Below are positions 32,936 to 41,322 of a stretch of 64,000 nt of DNA, piece by piece. The translations under genes were made by a program, and so were the position numbers. Every line of letters begins with the position of its first letter. Within the stretch, counting starts at the first letter, position 1. The notes below the pieces were generated by a model. The model was not told where the DNA came from, ran no database searches, and saw only the letters and a list, made by a program, of their open reading frames with translations. This DNA comes from Erythrobacter sp. SG61-1L (GTDB lineage Bacteria; Pseudomonadota; Alphaproteobacteria; Sphingomonadales; Sphingomonadaceae). The stretch lies in NCBI RefSeq assembly GCF_001305965.1, contig NZ_JXQC01000003.1:248001-312000 (forward strand), in the 5' to 3' direction.

Positions 32936-32969
32936 GTACGCCCGGCTCCAGGGCCGGGCGTACCTTTTT
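32936..32969 (+). terminator. Strong rho-independent terminator after the DUF6152 pair
   Basis: GTACGCCCGGC and GCCGGGCGTAC are perfect 11-bp arms around a 6-nt loop, followed by CTTTTT. Confidence 0.9.
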
Positions 32970-32989
32970 GACTTTGTAAAATTAGCTTA

Positions 32990-33018
32990 TTGACGGAATC
33001 AATATGCGCCGATAGGCT
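32990..33018 (+). promoter_or_regulatory. TTGA-N5-TCAA operator, site 2, within the GST operon promoter
   Basis: TTGACGGAATCAA (32990-33002) overlaps a TTGACG -35 box; 17 bp later TAGGCT (33013-33018) is a plausible -10. A near-match TTGACTTTGTAAA lies 22 bp upstream (32968-32980). The arrangement predicts repression by blocking RNA polymerase. Confidence 0.7.
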
Positions 33019-33060
33019 TCAGTTAAATCGCCCGCAAAGACGGGCGGACAGGGAGAAGCG

Positions 33061-33837
33061 ATGCTCGAGGTTTATACCTGGGAACCCAACGCAAATTCAG
33101 GCAAGCCATTGCTTTGCCTGCATGAAAAGCGCGTTCCCTTTACGCATCACTATATCGACATGGGCAAGCTGGAACAGTTTTCTCCGGCTTTTCTGGCAAT
33201 CAATCCGGACGGGACGATTCCCGCCGTCGTGCATGACGGATTCGTGATGACGGAATCGACCCCGGCCATGGAATATATCGACGATGCCTTCGAAGGCCCG
33301 TCGCTGCGCCCGGCAGATCCCATGTGGCGCTGGCAGATGCGCCAGGTGATGCGATACATGGATAATATCGTGGCGCCTTCGCTCGCCATGCTGGCTTCCA
33401 ACCGGCTCGCCGCCCCGCGCTATGCGGAAGTGGACGAGGAAGAAAAGCGCCGCGAACTCGACAAGATCCCGCTGCCGGAACGCCGTGCCGCCTGGGAAAA
33501 GCTGATGTTCGGCAAGACCCCGCAGGCCGATCTGGATGAATCCACCCGGCGCGTGGCGGAAAGCTTCGATGTGTTCGAAGATCTGCTGTCCTGCTCGCCC
33601 TATCTGGCGGGGGAAGACTTCTCGCTGGCGGACATCAATGTGATGGCCACCTTCTATCACCTGCCGCAATCCTATCCCGACGATGTGAACGACCAGCGCC
33701 GCCCGCATATCATGGCGTGGCTGCGCCGCTGCCATGCGCGCGAAAGGCTGCAGCGCGGCTTTGCCACCGGGCGCGGCTTCATCACGCAGAGGGCTGCCGA
33801 TGTCCGGCGCCTGCTGGGCGTGGAGGACGTGGCATGA
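33061..33837 (+). CDS. Glutathione S-transferase, LigF-type beta-etherase-like (copy 1)
   Basis: 258 residues with GGGAGAAG before the ATG. The N-terminal thioredoxin fold shows ANS (Asn12-Ser13) in the glutathione-activating loop, INPDGTIP with the cis-proline (Pro54) and ES (Glu65-Ser66) binding the gamma-glutamyl group. The order PNANSGKPLLCLHEK, LEQFSPAF, then SLRPADP resembles my memory of LigF from Sphingobium SYK-6, which displaces the aryl group from beta-aryl-ether ketones with glutathione. The helical C-terminal domain ends HIMAWLRRCHARERLQRGF. It heads an operon with a second GST, a TonB receptor, MFS and NTF2-like genes. Class membership is confident; exact substrate is not. Confidence 0.85.
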   Translation: MLEVYTWEPNANSGKPLLCLHEKRVPFTHHYIDMGKLEQFSPAFLAINPDGTIPAVVHDGFVMTESTPAMEYIDDAFEGPSLRPADPMWRWQMRQVMRYMDNIVAPSLAMLASNRLAAPRYAEVDEEEKRRELDKIPLPERRAAWEKLMFGKTPQADLDESTRRVAESFDVFEDLLSCSPYLAGEDFSLADINVMATFYHLPQSYPDDVNDQRRPHIMAWLRRCHARERLQRGFATGRGFITQRAADVRRLLGVEDVA

Positions 33838-34553
33838 TTGAGTTGTATCATGGCGGCCCGACTGGCCATTCCGCTTCCGTCCTGATCGCTCTAACCGAAA
33901 AGGGGCTAGATTACACCTCGCACGAGCTGGATCTGGCACGGTTCGAGAACCATTCCGATGCGCTTCTGGCGCTCAATCCGGAAGGGCAGGTGCCGGTTCT
34001 GGTGGCCGATGGTCAGGCGCTGACCGACACGTTCCATATCCTGCTTTACCTCGACGAGGCTTTTGCCGAGCCCGCCCTCGGCGGTCCGAACCCTCAGGCG
34101 CGATATGCGGTCCACAAGTGGGGCAAATATGTGGAGACGCATATCGCGCCAAACCTCGCCATTGCACGCTGGGCGCGCCTGGGCGGGGCGAGGAAGGCAG
34201 GTGAAGGCCCCCGGCTTGACCGTTTGACGCCGGAACGCTCCGCCCTGTGGCGCAAGGCGCTGGCCGGATTTTCCGACGAGCAGGTGGAAGCGGCGCACAA
34301 GGCGCTGGAGAAGGCCGCGGATCGCGTCGCGCAGGATGCCGCCGATGGTGGATGGCTGGCGGGCGATGCCTATTCGGTCGCCGACATCGCCGTCTATCCG
34401 CATCTGGCCCAGTTCGCGGCACTGGGGATCGACCTGCCCGAAGCTGCTGCCGAATGGCTGGGCCGTGTAGCTGCCCGTCCGGCAGTGGCCAGTGCGGCGG
34501 GCGACATGCGCATCGTTGCTACGATGGGCCCAGAACTGGGGCGCTGGGGGTGA
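33834..34553 (+). CDS. Glutathione S-transferase, LigF-like (copy 2)
   Basis: 239 residues, overlapping copy 1 by ATGA. Ser13 (GPTGHSASVLIALTEKGL) and NPEGQVPVL with Pro54 are kept, but the gamma-glutamyl-binding pair is Asp65-Thr66 instead of Glu-Ser, and the Asn before Ser13 is His. The C-terminal domain is LigF-sized. Two divergent GSTs side by side recall LigE/LigF or LigF/LigG pairs, where one enzyme opens the ether and another strips glutathione from the adduct or acts on the other stereoisomer. Which role applies here is open. Confidence 0.82.
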   Translation: MIELYHGGPTGHSASVLIALTEKGLDYTSHELDLARFENHSDALLALNPEGQVPVLVADGQALTDTFHILLYLDEAFAEPALGGPNPQARYAVHKWGKYVETHIAPNLAIARWARLGGARKAGEGPRLDRLTPERSALWRKALAGFSDEQVEAAHKALEKAADRVAQDAADGGWLAGDAYSVADIAVYPHLAQFAALGIDLPEAAAEWLGRVAARPAVASAAGDMRIVATMGPELGRWG

Positions 34554-34647
34554 TGCAGACAGTCTGAAGTGAATTTTCCGGAGCACGCGCAGGAAGATGG
34601 GTGCCCGGGGGGACAAGCAAGAACCAGAATTTGTGGGGAGAGAGATA

Positions 34648-37092
34648 ATGAAAACCGATAAGCGTGTCGGGCGGTATGCCGCCATTCAATTCGCCACCCG
34701 CGCAAGCTGCGCGGCCCTGGCAGCGGCCCTGCTGGTGCCTGTCGCAGCCCAAGCGCAGGACGATGGCGCAGACGAAAATCCGGCCAATCGTGAAATCATC
34801 GTGACCGCGCAGTTCCGCGAACAGGCGCTGCAGGATGTGCCGATCGCCATTTCGGCCGTCACCAGCGAGGAACTGGAGCAGCGCAGCGTCAAGAACGTGC
34901 TCGACATCGCCAATTCGGTGCCGAACGTGGAAATGACCAGCGGCGGTTCGGGCTATGGCGCGCAGACCAACCAGGCCTTCATTCGCGGCCTCGGCCAGGC
35001 GGACTTCCTGACCGCCTTCGAACCGCGCGTGGGCTTCTATGTGGACGATGTTTATTACGCGACCACCTATGGTTCGGTGTTCGACGTGCTCGACCTGGAG
35101 CGTGTGGAAGTGCTGCGCGGCCCGCAGGGCACCCTGTTCGGCCGCAACTCGGTGGGCGGTGCGCTGCGCCTGATCTCCAAGAAGCCCAAGGGCGATAACA
35201 GCGGCTATTTCGAAGTCACCGGTGGCAGCCGCGAGCGTTACCAGCTTCGCGGCGCCTATGATCTTGGGCTGACCGATCAGTTGGCCCTGCGCGTGGTGGC
35301 CAATGCCAAGGGCCAGGAAGGCCACGTCAAGCGGCTCGACTACAAGTGCGAGCATCCGGAATACGGCAATGCGCAGGTTGGCGGCGTCGGCCTCGGCCCG
35401 GTCAACAATGACAGCTGCCAGGTGGGCACGCTGGGCGGCGGCCATAGCTACAGCTTCCGCGGCACGCTTGGCTGGGAACCGACCAGCGACGTGCAGGTCT
35501 ATCTCTCGGGCGATTACACCAATGAAACGGCGGAAAGCTCGGCTGAAGTTATCATCGATGCGCAGTCTTCGCTCATCAACCCGGAAACCGGCCTTGCGGG
35601 TGGCGCGATCCCCGTCGGCGGGGTGGACAATAATGGCCTCGCCAAGTGGCTGAAGGGGCTGGGCACCAGCTATTACGGCTTCGACGTTTCGACGCCCGAA
35701 AAGCTGCAGGCGGTCATCGCTTCGCTTGAATCGCCCGACGGCTACAGCACCTATGCCCGCTACGGCAACCAGCGCACCGGCCTGATCAACGATCCGGAAG
35801 GCACGATGGAAGCCTATGGCGGCTCGCTGACGGTCGAGGCCAATCTGGCCGAAAACCTGCACCTGACCTCGATCACTGCCTATCGCAAATATTCCGGCGA
35901 TTTCGGCCAGAGCCTTCTGGCCATTCCGGTGGAAGAAGTCCGCAATGGCCTGACCCACCGCCAGTTCAGCCAGGAACTGCGCCTGCTGGGTTCGACCTTC
36001 AACGATGTGCTGGATTACACCCTCGGCGCCTATTACCTCGATACCGAGACGCTCAACCCGGCCCGTGTGCAGACCGAAGGCTTCACCAACGGGCTGGACT
36101 TCTTCAGCGACGATACGGCGACGCTGAAGAGCTGGGCCGTGTTCGGCGCGGTGGACCTCCACCCGGTCGAGCGGCTGACCCTGTCTGCCGGCGTGCGCTA
36201 TTCGAACGAAAAGAAGACTTATACGTTCGACCGCGATTATTCGCCTTCGAACCTGAGTGTGCTGAACTTCGTTTCGACCGGCAAGAACCACGACGATCGC
36301 GTCAATCCGCGCTTCTCGATCTCCTATGAAGCATCGGACGATGTGAACCTCTATGCGTCCTATTCCACGGGCTTCACGGCTTCGGCCTTCAACGCCCGCC
36401 CGTTCGGTGCCAGCGGTATCTTCGCCCTCGAACCGGAAGACGTGACGTCCTACGAAGTCGGCTTCAAGTCGAACCTGTTCGGCCGGATGCTGCGCCTCAA
36501 TGCGGCGGCCTATCTGACCGAGTTCGACAAGATCGTGGGTACCGTGCGCGATCCGGCCTATCGCGGCGGCGCCTGTGCGGTGTTCTGTAACGAGAATGTC
36601 GGCAATGCCGAAATCAAGGGCTTCGAAGTGGAAGCGGTGGCCCGTCCGGCGGATGGCCTGATGATCTCCGGCAATGTCGGCTATACCGATTTCCGCTACA
36701 AGGAACTGCTGGCCGCCACGCAGGGTCTGACCCTCGACAGCCCGCAGACCCGCGTGCCCAAGTGGAACCTATCGGGTGCCATCCAGTACGATGCGGATCT
36801 GAGCGAAAGCCAGACGCTGACCCCGCGCGTGGACGTCAGCTACCGTTCGGACATCGCCTATTCGAACAATGTCCTGGCGACCTCCTCGGTGCAGCCGTCC
36901 TATGCGCTGGTGAACCTGCGCCTGACCTATGCGAACAAGGATCTCGGCTTCTCGATTGCGGCAGCCGTCACCAATCTGTTCGACGAATATTACCTCACCA
37001 CGATCACCGATCAGCGGGAAAGCTTCGGCTTCCTCAGCGCCACGGTCGGGCGGCCTCGCGAATGGTCGCTCACCCTGCGCAAGGAATTCTGA
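34648..37092 (+). CDS. TonB-dependent receptor of the aryl-ether gene cluster
   Basis: 814 residues. GGGGAGAGAG precedes the ATG. The signal peptide ends VAAQAQ. REIIVTAQFREQALQDVP serves as TonB box and plug start, then PNVEMTSGGSGYGAQTNQ, FIRGLGQADFLTAFEPRVG, VEVLRGPQGTLFGRNSVGG and a large barrel ending REWSLTLRKEF. It belongs to the large sphingomonad clade that includes receptors for aromatic compounds such as DdvT in SYK-6. It lies 94 bp after the GSTs and before an MFS transporter, so it is likely the outer-membrane entry for the compound the GSTs process. A cysteine-containing surface loop (YKCEHPEYG, then DDSCQ-like NDSCQVG) could form a disulfide. Confidence 0.92.
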   Translation: MKTDKRVGRYAAIQFATRASCAALAAALLVPVAAQAQDDGADENPANREIIVTAQFREQALQDVPIAISAVTSEELEQRSVKNVLDIANSVPNVEMTSGGSGYGAQTNQAFIRGLGQADFLTAFEPRVGFYVDDVYYATTYGSVFDVLDLERVEVLRGPQGTLFGRNSVGGALRLISKKPKGDNSGYFEVTGGSRERYQLRGAYDLGLTDQLALRVVANAKGQEGHVKRLDYKCEHPEYGNAQVGGVGLGPVNNDSCQVGTLGGGHSYSFRGTLGWEPTSDVQVYLSGDYTNETAESSAEVIIDAQSSLINPETGLAGGAIPVGGVDNNGLAKWLKGLGTSYYGFDVSTPEKLQAVIASLESPDGYSTYARYGNQRTGLINDPEGTMEAYGGSLTVEANLAENLHLTSITAYRKYSGDFGQSLLAIPVEEVRNGLTHRQFSQELRLLGSTFNDVLDYTLGAYYLDTETLNPARVQTEGFTNGLDFFSDDTATLKSWAVFGAVDLHPVERLTLSAGVRYSNEKKTYTFDRDYSPSNLSVLNFVSTGKNHDDRVNPRFSISYEASDDVNLYASYSTGFTASAFNARPFGASGIFALEPEDVTSYEVGFKSNLFGRMLRLNAAAYLTEFDKIVGTVRDPAYRGGACAVFCNENVGNAEIKGFEVEAVARPADGLMISGNVGYTDFRYKELLAATQGLTLDSPQTRVPKWNLSGAIQYDADLSESQTLTPRVDVSYRSDIAYSNNVLATSSVQPSYALVNLRLTYANKDLGFSIAAAVTNLFDEYYLTTITDQRESFGFLSATVGRPREWSLTLRKEF

Positions 37093-37106
37093 GCAATCCA
37101 CACAGG

Positions 37107-37132
37107 GGGAGGCAGGGCTGGTCCTGCCTCCC
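37107..37132 (+). terminator. Stem-loop after the TonB receptor
   Basis: GGGAGGCAGG and CCTGCCTCCC are perfect 10-bp arms with a 6-nt loop, followed by TTCG rather than a T-run. It may attenuate rather than end transcription, as the next gene starts 27 bp later. Confidence 0.6.
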
Positions 37133-37158
37133 TTCGCCAGTCTTGAGAGGATGATCCG

Positions 37159-38571
37159 ATGGGCAGTGTTGCCGGGGATGATTTCAGCAGTTCGTTTCAA
37201 CCGGGGGCGAGCGGGGCAGAAGGGGCTGGTCCTGCTGCTACCCCCGCCGCAGGCCCCGGCTATCCGCCACCGGCGCAGGCCTGGTTCACCGTCGGCGTCC
37301 TGGCCACGGTCACGACCGTCGCCATGCTCGACCAGAATATCCTCGGCCTGCTGATCCAGCAGATCAAGGCGGACTTCAACCTGACCGATGCCGAAGCAGG
37401 CCTGCTGCTCGGCCCGACGCAGGCCATTTTCTACGCCCTCGTGGCCGTGCCCTTCTCGCGCTATATTGACCGCTGGACGCGCAAATGGATCATCGCGGGC
37501 GGGCTGATCGTCTGGAGCCTGGCCACAGCCGCATCCGGCCTTGCCGCCAACTTCGCCCAGCTCTTCATCGCGCGCGTCGTGGTCGGGGCGGGCGAATCCG
37601 TCAACGGGCCGACGGCCTATTCGATGGTGGCGGACTGTTTCCCGCGCGACAAATTGCCGCGCGCCGTCTCCACCTTGCAGATCGGATCGGTGGCGGGCAG
37701 TGGCCTGTCGCTGCTGCTGGGCGGCCTGATGATCTGGCTGGTCACTACCCTCGGCTCGCCCGATCTGCCGATTGTCGGCACATTGCGCCCATGGCAGGTC
37801 GTGCTGCTCGCGCTGGGCCTGCCGGGCCTGCTGATCTCGCTGCTGCTGATCAAGGTGAAGGAACCGCCGCGCCATAATCTGCGCCTGAAGACCCGCAATG
37901 CCGGCTTCAAGAAGACGATCAGCTATCTGTGGCTGCATGTCGCCGTATTCGGGCCGATGTTCCTGGGGCTGACCATCGGCTCGCTGGATGCCGGTGGGCG
38001 CGCCTGGGGTGCAGCCTTCTTCGAACGGACCTATGGCTGGTCGCCCACGCAATATGGCATCGTTTCCGGCGTCGTATCCATCGTCGCCATGCTCGCGGGC
38101 CTCTATCTGGGTGCGAAATGGGCGGAATGGTTCCAGAACCGGGGCGATCCGGCCGGGGCCTATCGCGTGATCCTCTATACCCGCCTCGTCGCCATTCCCT
38201 TCGCGATCTTCCAGCCGCTGATGCCCACGCCCGAACTGGCGATGGCATTCAGTTCGGTTGCCTACCTGTCGCTGGGGATGAACGGCCCGATGCTCAATGC
38301 CGTAATGCTCGCCATCTCGCCCAATGAGATCCGCGGGCAGGTGATGACGCTGTACCTGTTCATCTACACCGTGGTCGGCGTGGGCATGGCGCCCTTCGTG
38401 ACCGGCCTGACTACCGACCATATCTTCACTTCGCCCGATGACCTGCGCTGGTCCATCATGCTGCTGCATGTTGTGTTCCTGCCTGCCGCACTGGCAATCA
38501 CCTGGCTGGGCCTGAAGCCCTTCCGCAAAGAAGTGGAGCGACTGAACGCAGAAGATGCGCGGGTCGCCTGA
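37159..38571 (+). CDS. MFS transporter (spinster-like/aromatic-acid type)
   Basis: 470 residues with 12 predicted helices. After a Gly/Ala/Pro-rich cytoplasmic tail of about 40 residues come helix 1 with AMLDQNILGLLIQQIKADFN and the MFS signature region FSRYIDRWTRKWIIAGGLIVW. ARVVVGAGESVNGPTAYSMV matches the spinster/MFS-1 motif in helices 4-5. It lies in the GST/TonB operon and probably carries the substrate, or a cleavage product, across the inner membrane. Direction cannot be read from sequence. GAGAGGATG lies upstream of the chosen ATG. Confidence 0.88.
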   Translation: MGSVAGDDFSSSFQPGASGAEGAGPAATPAAGPGYPPPAQAWFTVGVLATVTTVAMLDQNILGLLIQQIKADFNLTDAEAGLLLGPTQAIFYALVAVPFSRYIDRWTRKWIIAGGLIVWSLATAASGLAANFAQLFIARVVVGAGESVNGPTAYSMVADCFPRDKLPRAVSTLQIGSVAGSGLSLLLGGLMIWLVTTLGSPDLPIVGTLRPWQVVLLALGLPGLLISLLLIKVKEPPRHNLRLKTRNAGFKKTISYLWLHVAVFGPMFLGLTIGSLDAGGRAWGAAFFERTYGWSPTQYGIVSGVVSIVAMLAGLYLGAKWAEWFQNRGDPAGAYRVILYTRLVAIPFAIFQPLMPTPELAMAFSSVAYLSLGMNGPMLNAVMLAISPNEIRGQVMTLYLFIYTVVGVGMAPFVTGLTTDHIFTSPDDLRWSIMLLHVVFLPAALAITWLGLKPFRKEVERLNAEDARVA

Positions 38572-38582
38572 GGGAGAGAGAA

Positions 38583-39557
38583 ATGCTGAAGAAACTGATT
38601 GCCGCTGCCGCCCTGATATTGGGCATAGCCGCAGCGCCCGCTGCGGCTCAGGCGAAGGACGCCCCGATCCCGTGCGAGCGGGCCTGCATGGAAGACCTTG
38701 CCGGGCGCTTCCTCGACGCACTGGCCTCGCGCGATGCCTCGAAGCTGCCGCTGGCCAAGAATGCCCGCTACACGGAAAACGGGCAGGCCATGGGCTTCAA
38801 CAACGGCATGTGGCAGACGGCCAGCAAGGTCGGCGCCTATCGCCATGTCTTTGCCGATCCGGCCACCGGCCAGTTCGGCGTGTTTTCCACCATGGATGAA
38901 AACGGCCACGGCCTGACGCTGGGTGCCCGCGTGCGCCTGCATCTGGGCCAGATCACCGAAGTGGAACTGGTAACCTATCGCACGGGCGCAGGCCCGGCGT
39001 GGAACGATGCGGGCTATGGCTATCTGGAAAAGATGCAGAAGCCCAAGGACCTGTGGCTGGACAGCCCGCCTGCCGGCAAGCGCCTCAGCCGCCAGGAATT
39101 GATCGCGGCGGCCAACAATTACTTCAACGCCATCGAGAACAATGACGGCAAGGGCTATTATCCCTTCACTGAAGATTGCGACCGGCTGGAAAACGGCACG
39201 CTGACCAGCAACAATCCCGGCATCGTCCGCATGGGCGGCATCGATATCGGCGGGATGGGCTGCAAGGAACAGTTCTCCACCGGCCTCTATGGCGTTGTCA
39301 CCGAAGTGCATGACCGCCGCTTCCCCATCGTGGATGAAGAGCGCCAGGCCGTGTTCGCCTTCGCCGTGTTCGATCACTGCGGCTGCAAGAAGGAACTGGT
39401 GACGCCCGACGGCCGCAAGGTGGATGTCGGCATGTTCAACAAGCCGTCCAGCATCCTTCTGGCTGAAGCCTTCAAGCTGAAGGAAGGGATGATCCAGCAG
39501 GTCGAGGCGGTCGGCACCAGCGTGCCCTACCACTCCGATCCGGGCTGGAGCCACTGA
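38583..39557 (+). CDS. Exported protein with two tandem NTF2/SnoaL-like domains (copy 1)
   Basis: 324 residues, GGGAGAGAG before the start, signal peptide to about residue 24 (AAPAAAQA). Two repeats are visible. The first has CERACMEDLAGRFLDALASR, LPLAKNARYTENG; the second has LSRQELIAAANNYFNAIENN, YPFTEDCDRLENG. Each is helix-then-sheet with an ENG turn, typical of NTF2/SnoaL-like folds. Cysteine pairs (CERAC, DC...GCKEQF, HCGC) suggest disulfides. The gene at 41323-42381 on the other strand is a clear paralogue. No family name is certain. NTF2-fold lyases act on lignin-derived diaryl compounds (LdpA of Novosphingobium), so an enzymatic role is possible. Confidence 0.75.
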   Translation: MLKKLIAAAALILGIAAAPAAAQAKDAPIPCERACMEDLAGRFLDALASRDASKLPLAKNARYTENGQAMGFNNGMWQTASKVGAYRHVFADPATGQFGVFSTMDENGHGLTLGARVRLHLGQITEVELVTYRTGAGPAWNDAGYGYLEKMQKPKDLWLDSPPAGKRLSRQELIAAANNYFNAIENNDGKGYYPFTEDCDRLENGTLTSNNPGIVRMGGIDIGGMGCKEQFSTGLYGVVTEVHDRRFPIVDEERQAVFAFAVFDHCGCKKELVTPDGRKVDVGMFNKPSSILLAEAFKLKEGMIQQVEAVGTSVPYHSDPGWSH

Positions 39558-39618
39558 TCCCCTGACCTTCCGGGCACGGATCTGCAGACCCCACACCTGT
39601 TTAATTTAGCGGGGCTAC

Positions 39619-41250
39619 ATGGCGAATAGTAAAACCCAGCCGCGGGGGCCGGGCACATGGTCGCCGCTGCGCCATAAGGTGTTCCTGGCGATCTGGCTCG
39701 CGAGCATCGTCAGTTCGATCGGCAGCCAGCTTCAGCAGGTGGGGGCGGCGTGGTTGATGACCTCGCTCAACCCCTCGCCGGAAATGGTGGCGCTGGTCAC
39801 GGCGCTATCCACTCTTCCGATCCTGCTCTTCTCGCTGCCGGCGGGGGCACTGGCGGATATTCTGGACCGGCGGCTGGTGCTGTTCGGCGCGCAGATCCTG
39901 ATGCTGGTGGCATCGGGCGTGCTGGCGGCACTGGCCTTTGCCGGGCTGGTGACGCCGGGCCTGCTGCTGCTGCTGACCTTCATGGTGGGATCGGGGCAGG
40001 CGATCATGGCGCCCGCCTGGCAATCGACCGTGGGCGATCTGGTCCCGCGTGAGAAGGTGCCCCATGCCGTGGGGCTGAATACCATGGCCTTCAACATCGC
40101 CCGCACCGTCGGCCCGGCACTGGGCGGCGTGCTGGTGGCGATGGTGGGCAGCAAGGTGAACTTCGCGCTCAATGCCGTCAGCTATCTGGCACTGATCGGG
40201 GTGCTGCTGGCCTGGCGGCCGGAGCGGCGGCAGGGGCTGGACGCGGATTCCGTCTTCGCCGCGATGCGCGACGGGGTGACCTATACGCTCCATTCCACGC
40301 CGGTGCGCCGCGTGATCGTGCGGGCGATGTGCTTCGGCTTCTGTTCCTCCATCGTCGTTGCCCTGATGGCGCTGGTTGCGCGCGACCTGCTCCACCACGG
40401 GGCGACCGTGTTCGGCGTGCTGATGGGGTGCATGGGCATGGGGGCCGTTGCCGGTGCCTCGCAGCTCGGGCGGATGCGGCACCGCTTCGCCACCGAAGGG
40501 CTGATCCGAATTTCCATCGCGGTCACTTCCGCCGCGCTGTTGGGCATCGGCCTGTCACGCCATTTGCCGCTGACCTGCCTTGCCCTGTTCGTGGTGGGCG
40601 CGGGCATGGTGCTGGGCCTGTCCACTTTCAATGTGGCTGTGCAGATGAACGTGCCGCGCTGGGTCTCGGGCCGTGCGCTGGCGCTCTATCAGATGTTCAC
40701 CTTCGGCGGGATGACGGTGGGGGCGTGGTTCTGGGGCCATATCGGCGAAAGGGTGGGCATCGGGCCGACCTACATGATCTGCGCCGGTGTGCTGGTTTCC
40801 ACCCTGCTGCTGGCCTGGCGCCTGCCGGTGGAGGAAGTCCATTCCAGCGCGCTGACCTCCGCCCCGCATGAGGACGAGCATGTCCTGCCCGAAGCGCCCG
40901 AAGGCGTGGGCGTGGTGGTGGTGATCGAATATATCGTGCCGCCCGCCAGGCTGGACGATTTCCTCGCCGCCGTAACCGCGCGGCAGCGCATCCGCATGCG
41001 TGACGGGGCGCAGAAGGTCACTCTGCTGCAGGATGCGACCAATGGGGAATTGTGGGCGGAAAGGTTCCAGGTGCGCAGCTGGGCGGAATATCTGCGCCAG
41101 CGCCAGCGCCGCACGCTGGAGGCCAAGGAATATGACGATTTCCTGAGCGAGTGCCATGGCGGATCGCAGCCGCCGGTAACCCGTTTCTATTTCGAGCATC
41201 GGGCGCGGCCCGACAGCGGGGAGACGATGGTATCCTACCCGCTGGGGTAA
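39619..41250 (+). CDS. MFS transporter (MFS_3/EntS-like) fused to a C-terminal ABM-like domain
   Basis: 543 residues. The first ~405 form an MFS permease: FLAIWLASIVSSIGSQLQQV, FSLPAGALADILDRRLVLFG, VGDLVPREKVPHAVGLNTM, RTVGPALGGVLVAMVG. This is the MFS_3 subgroup related to the enterobactin exporter. After a short acidic linker, residues ~430-535 form a soluble domain (VVVVIEYIVPPARLDDFLAA, RMRDGAQKVTLLQDATNGEL, WAEYLRQRQR). This looks like a ferredoxin-like dimeric alpha/beta barrel of the antibiotic-biosynthesis-monooxygenase type. Such fusions exist in proteobacteria but their purpose is unknown; a regulatory or substrate-modifying role is possible. No TTGA-N5-TCAA site precedes it. Confidence 0.85.
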   Translation: MANSKTQPRGPGTWSPLRHKVFLAIWLASIVSSIGSQLQQVGAAWLMTSLNPSPEMVALVTALSTLPILLFSLPAGALADILDRRLVLFGAQILMLVASGVLAALAFAGLVTPGLLLLLTFMVGSGQAIMAPAWQSTVGDLVPREKVPHAVGLNTMAFNIARTVGPALGGVLVAMVGSKVNFALNAVSYLALIGVLLAWRPERRQGLDADSVFAAMRDGVTYTLHSTPVRRVIVRAMCFGFCSSIVVALMALVARDLLHHGATVFGVLMGCMGMGAVAGASQLGRMRHRFATEGLIRISIAVTSAALLGIGLSRHLPLTCLALFVVGAGMVLGLSTFNVAVQMNVPRWVSGRALALYQMFTFGGMTVGAWFWGHIGERVGIGPTYMICAGVLVSTLLLAWRLPVEEVHSSALTSAPHEDEHVLPEAPEGVGVVVVIEYIVPPARLDDFLAAVTARQRIRMRDGAQKVTLLQDATNGELWAERFQVRSWAEYLRQRQRRTLEAKEYDDFLSECHGGSQPPVTRFYFEHRARPDSGETMVSYPLG

Positions 41251-41270
41251 GGATGCTTGCTTGCCGCTGG

Positions 41271-41314
41271 GTGTAGCGCGGGCGGGCGGCCCTCCTGTGT
41301 CCGCCCGCGCACAC
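41271..41314. terminator. Bidirectional terminator between convergent genes
   Basis: GCGCGGGCGG (41276-41285) and CCGCCCGCGC (41301-41310) pair, extended by GTGT/ACAC at the ends, and CTTT follows on the + strand. It separates the MFS gene from the convergent NTF2-like gene. Confidence 0.75.
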
Positions 41315-41322
41315 CTTTCACA

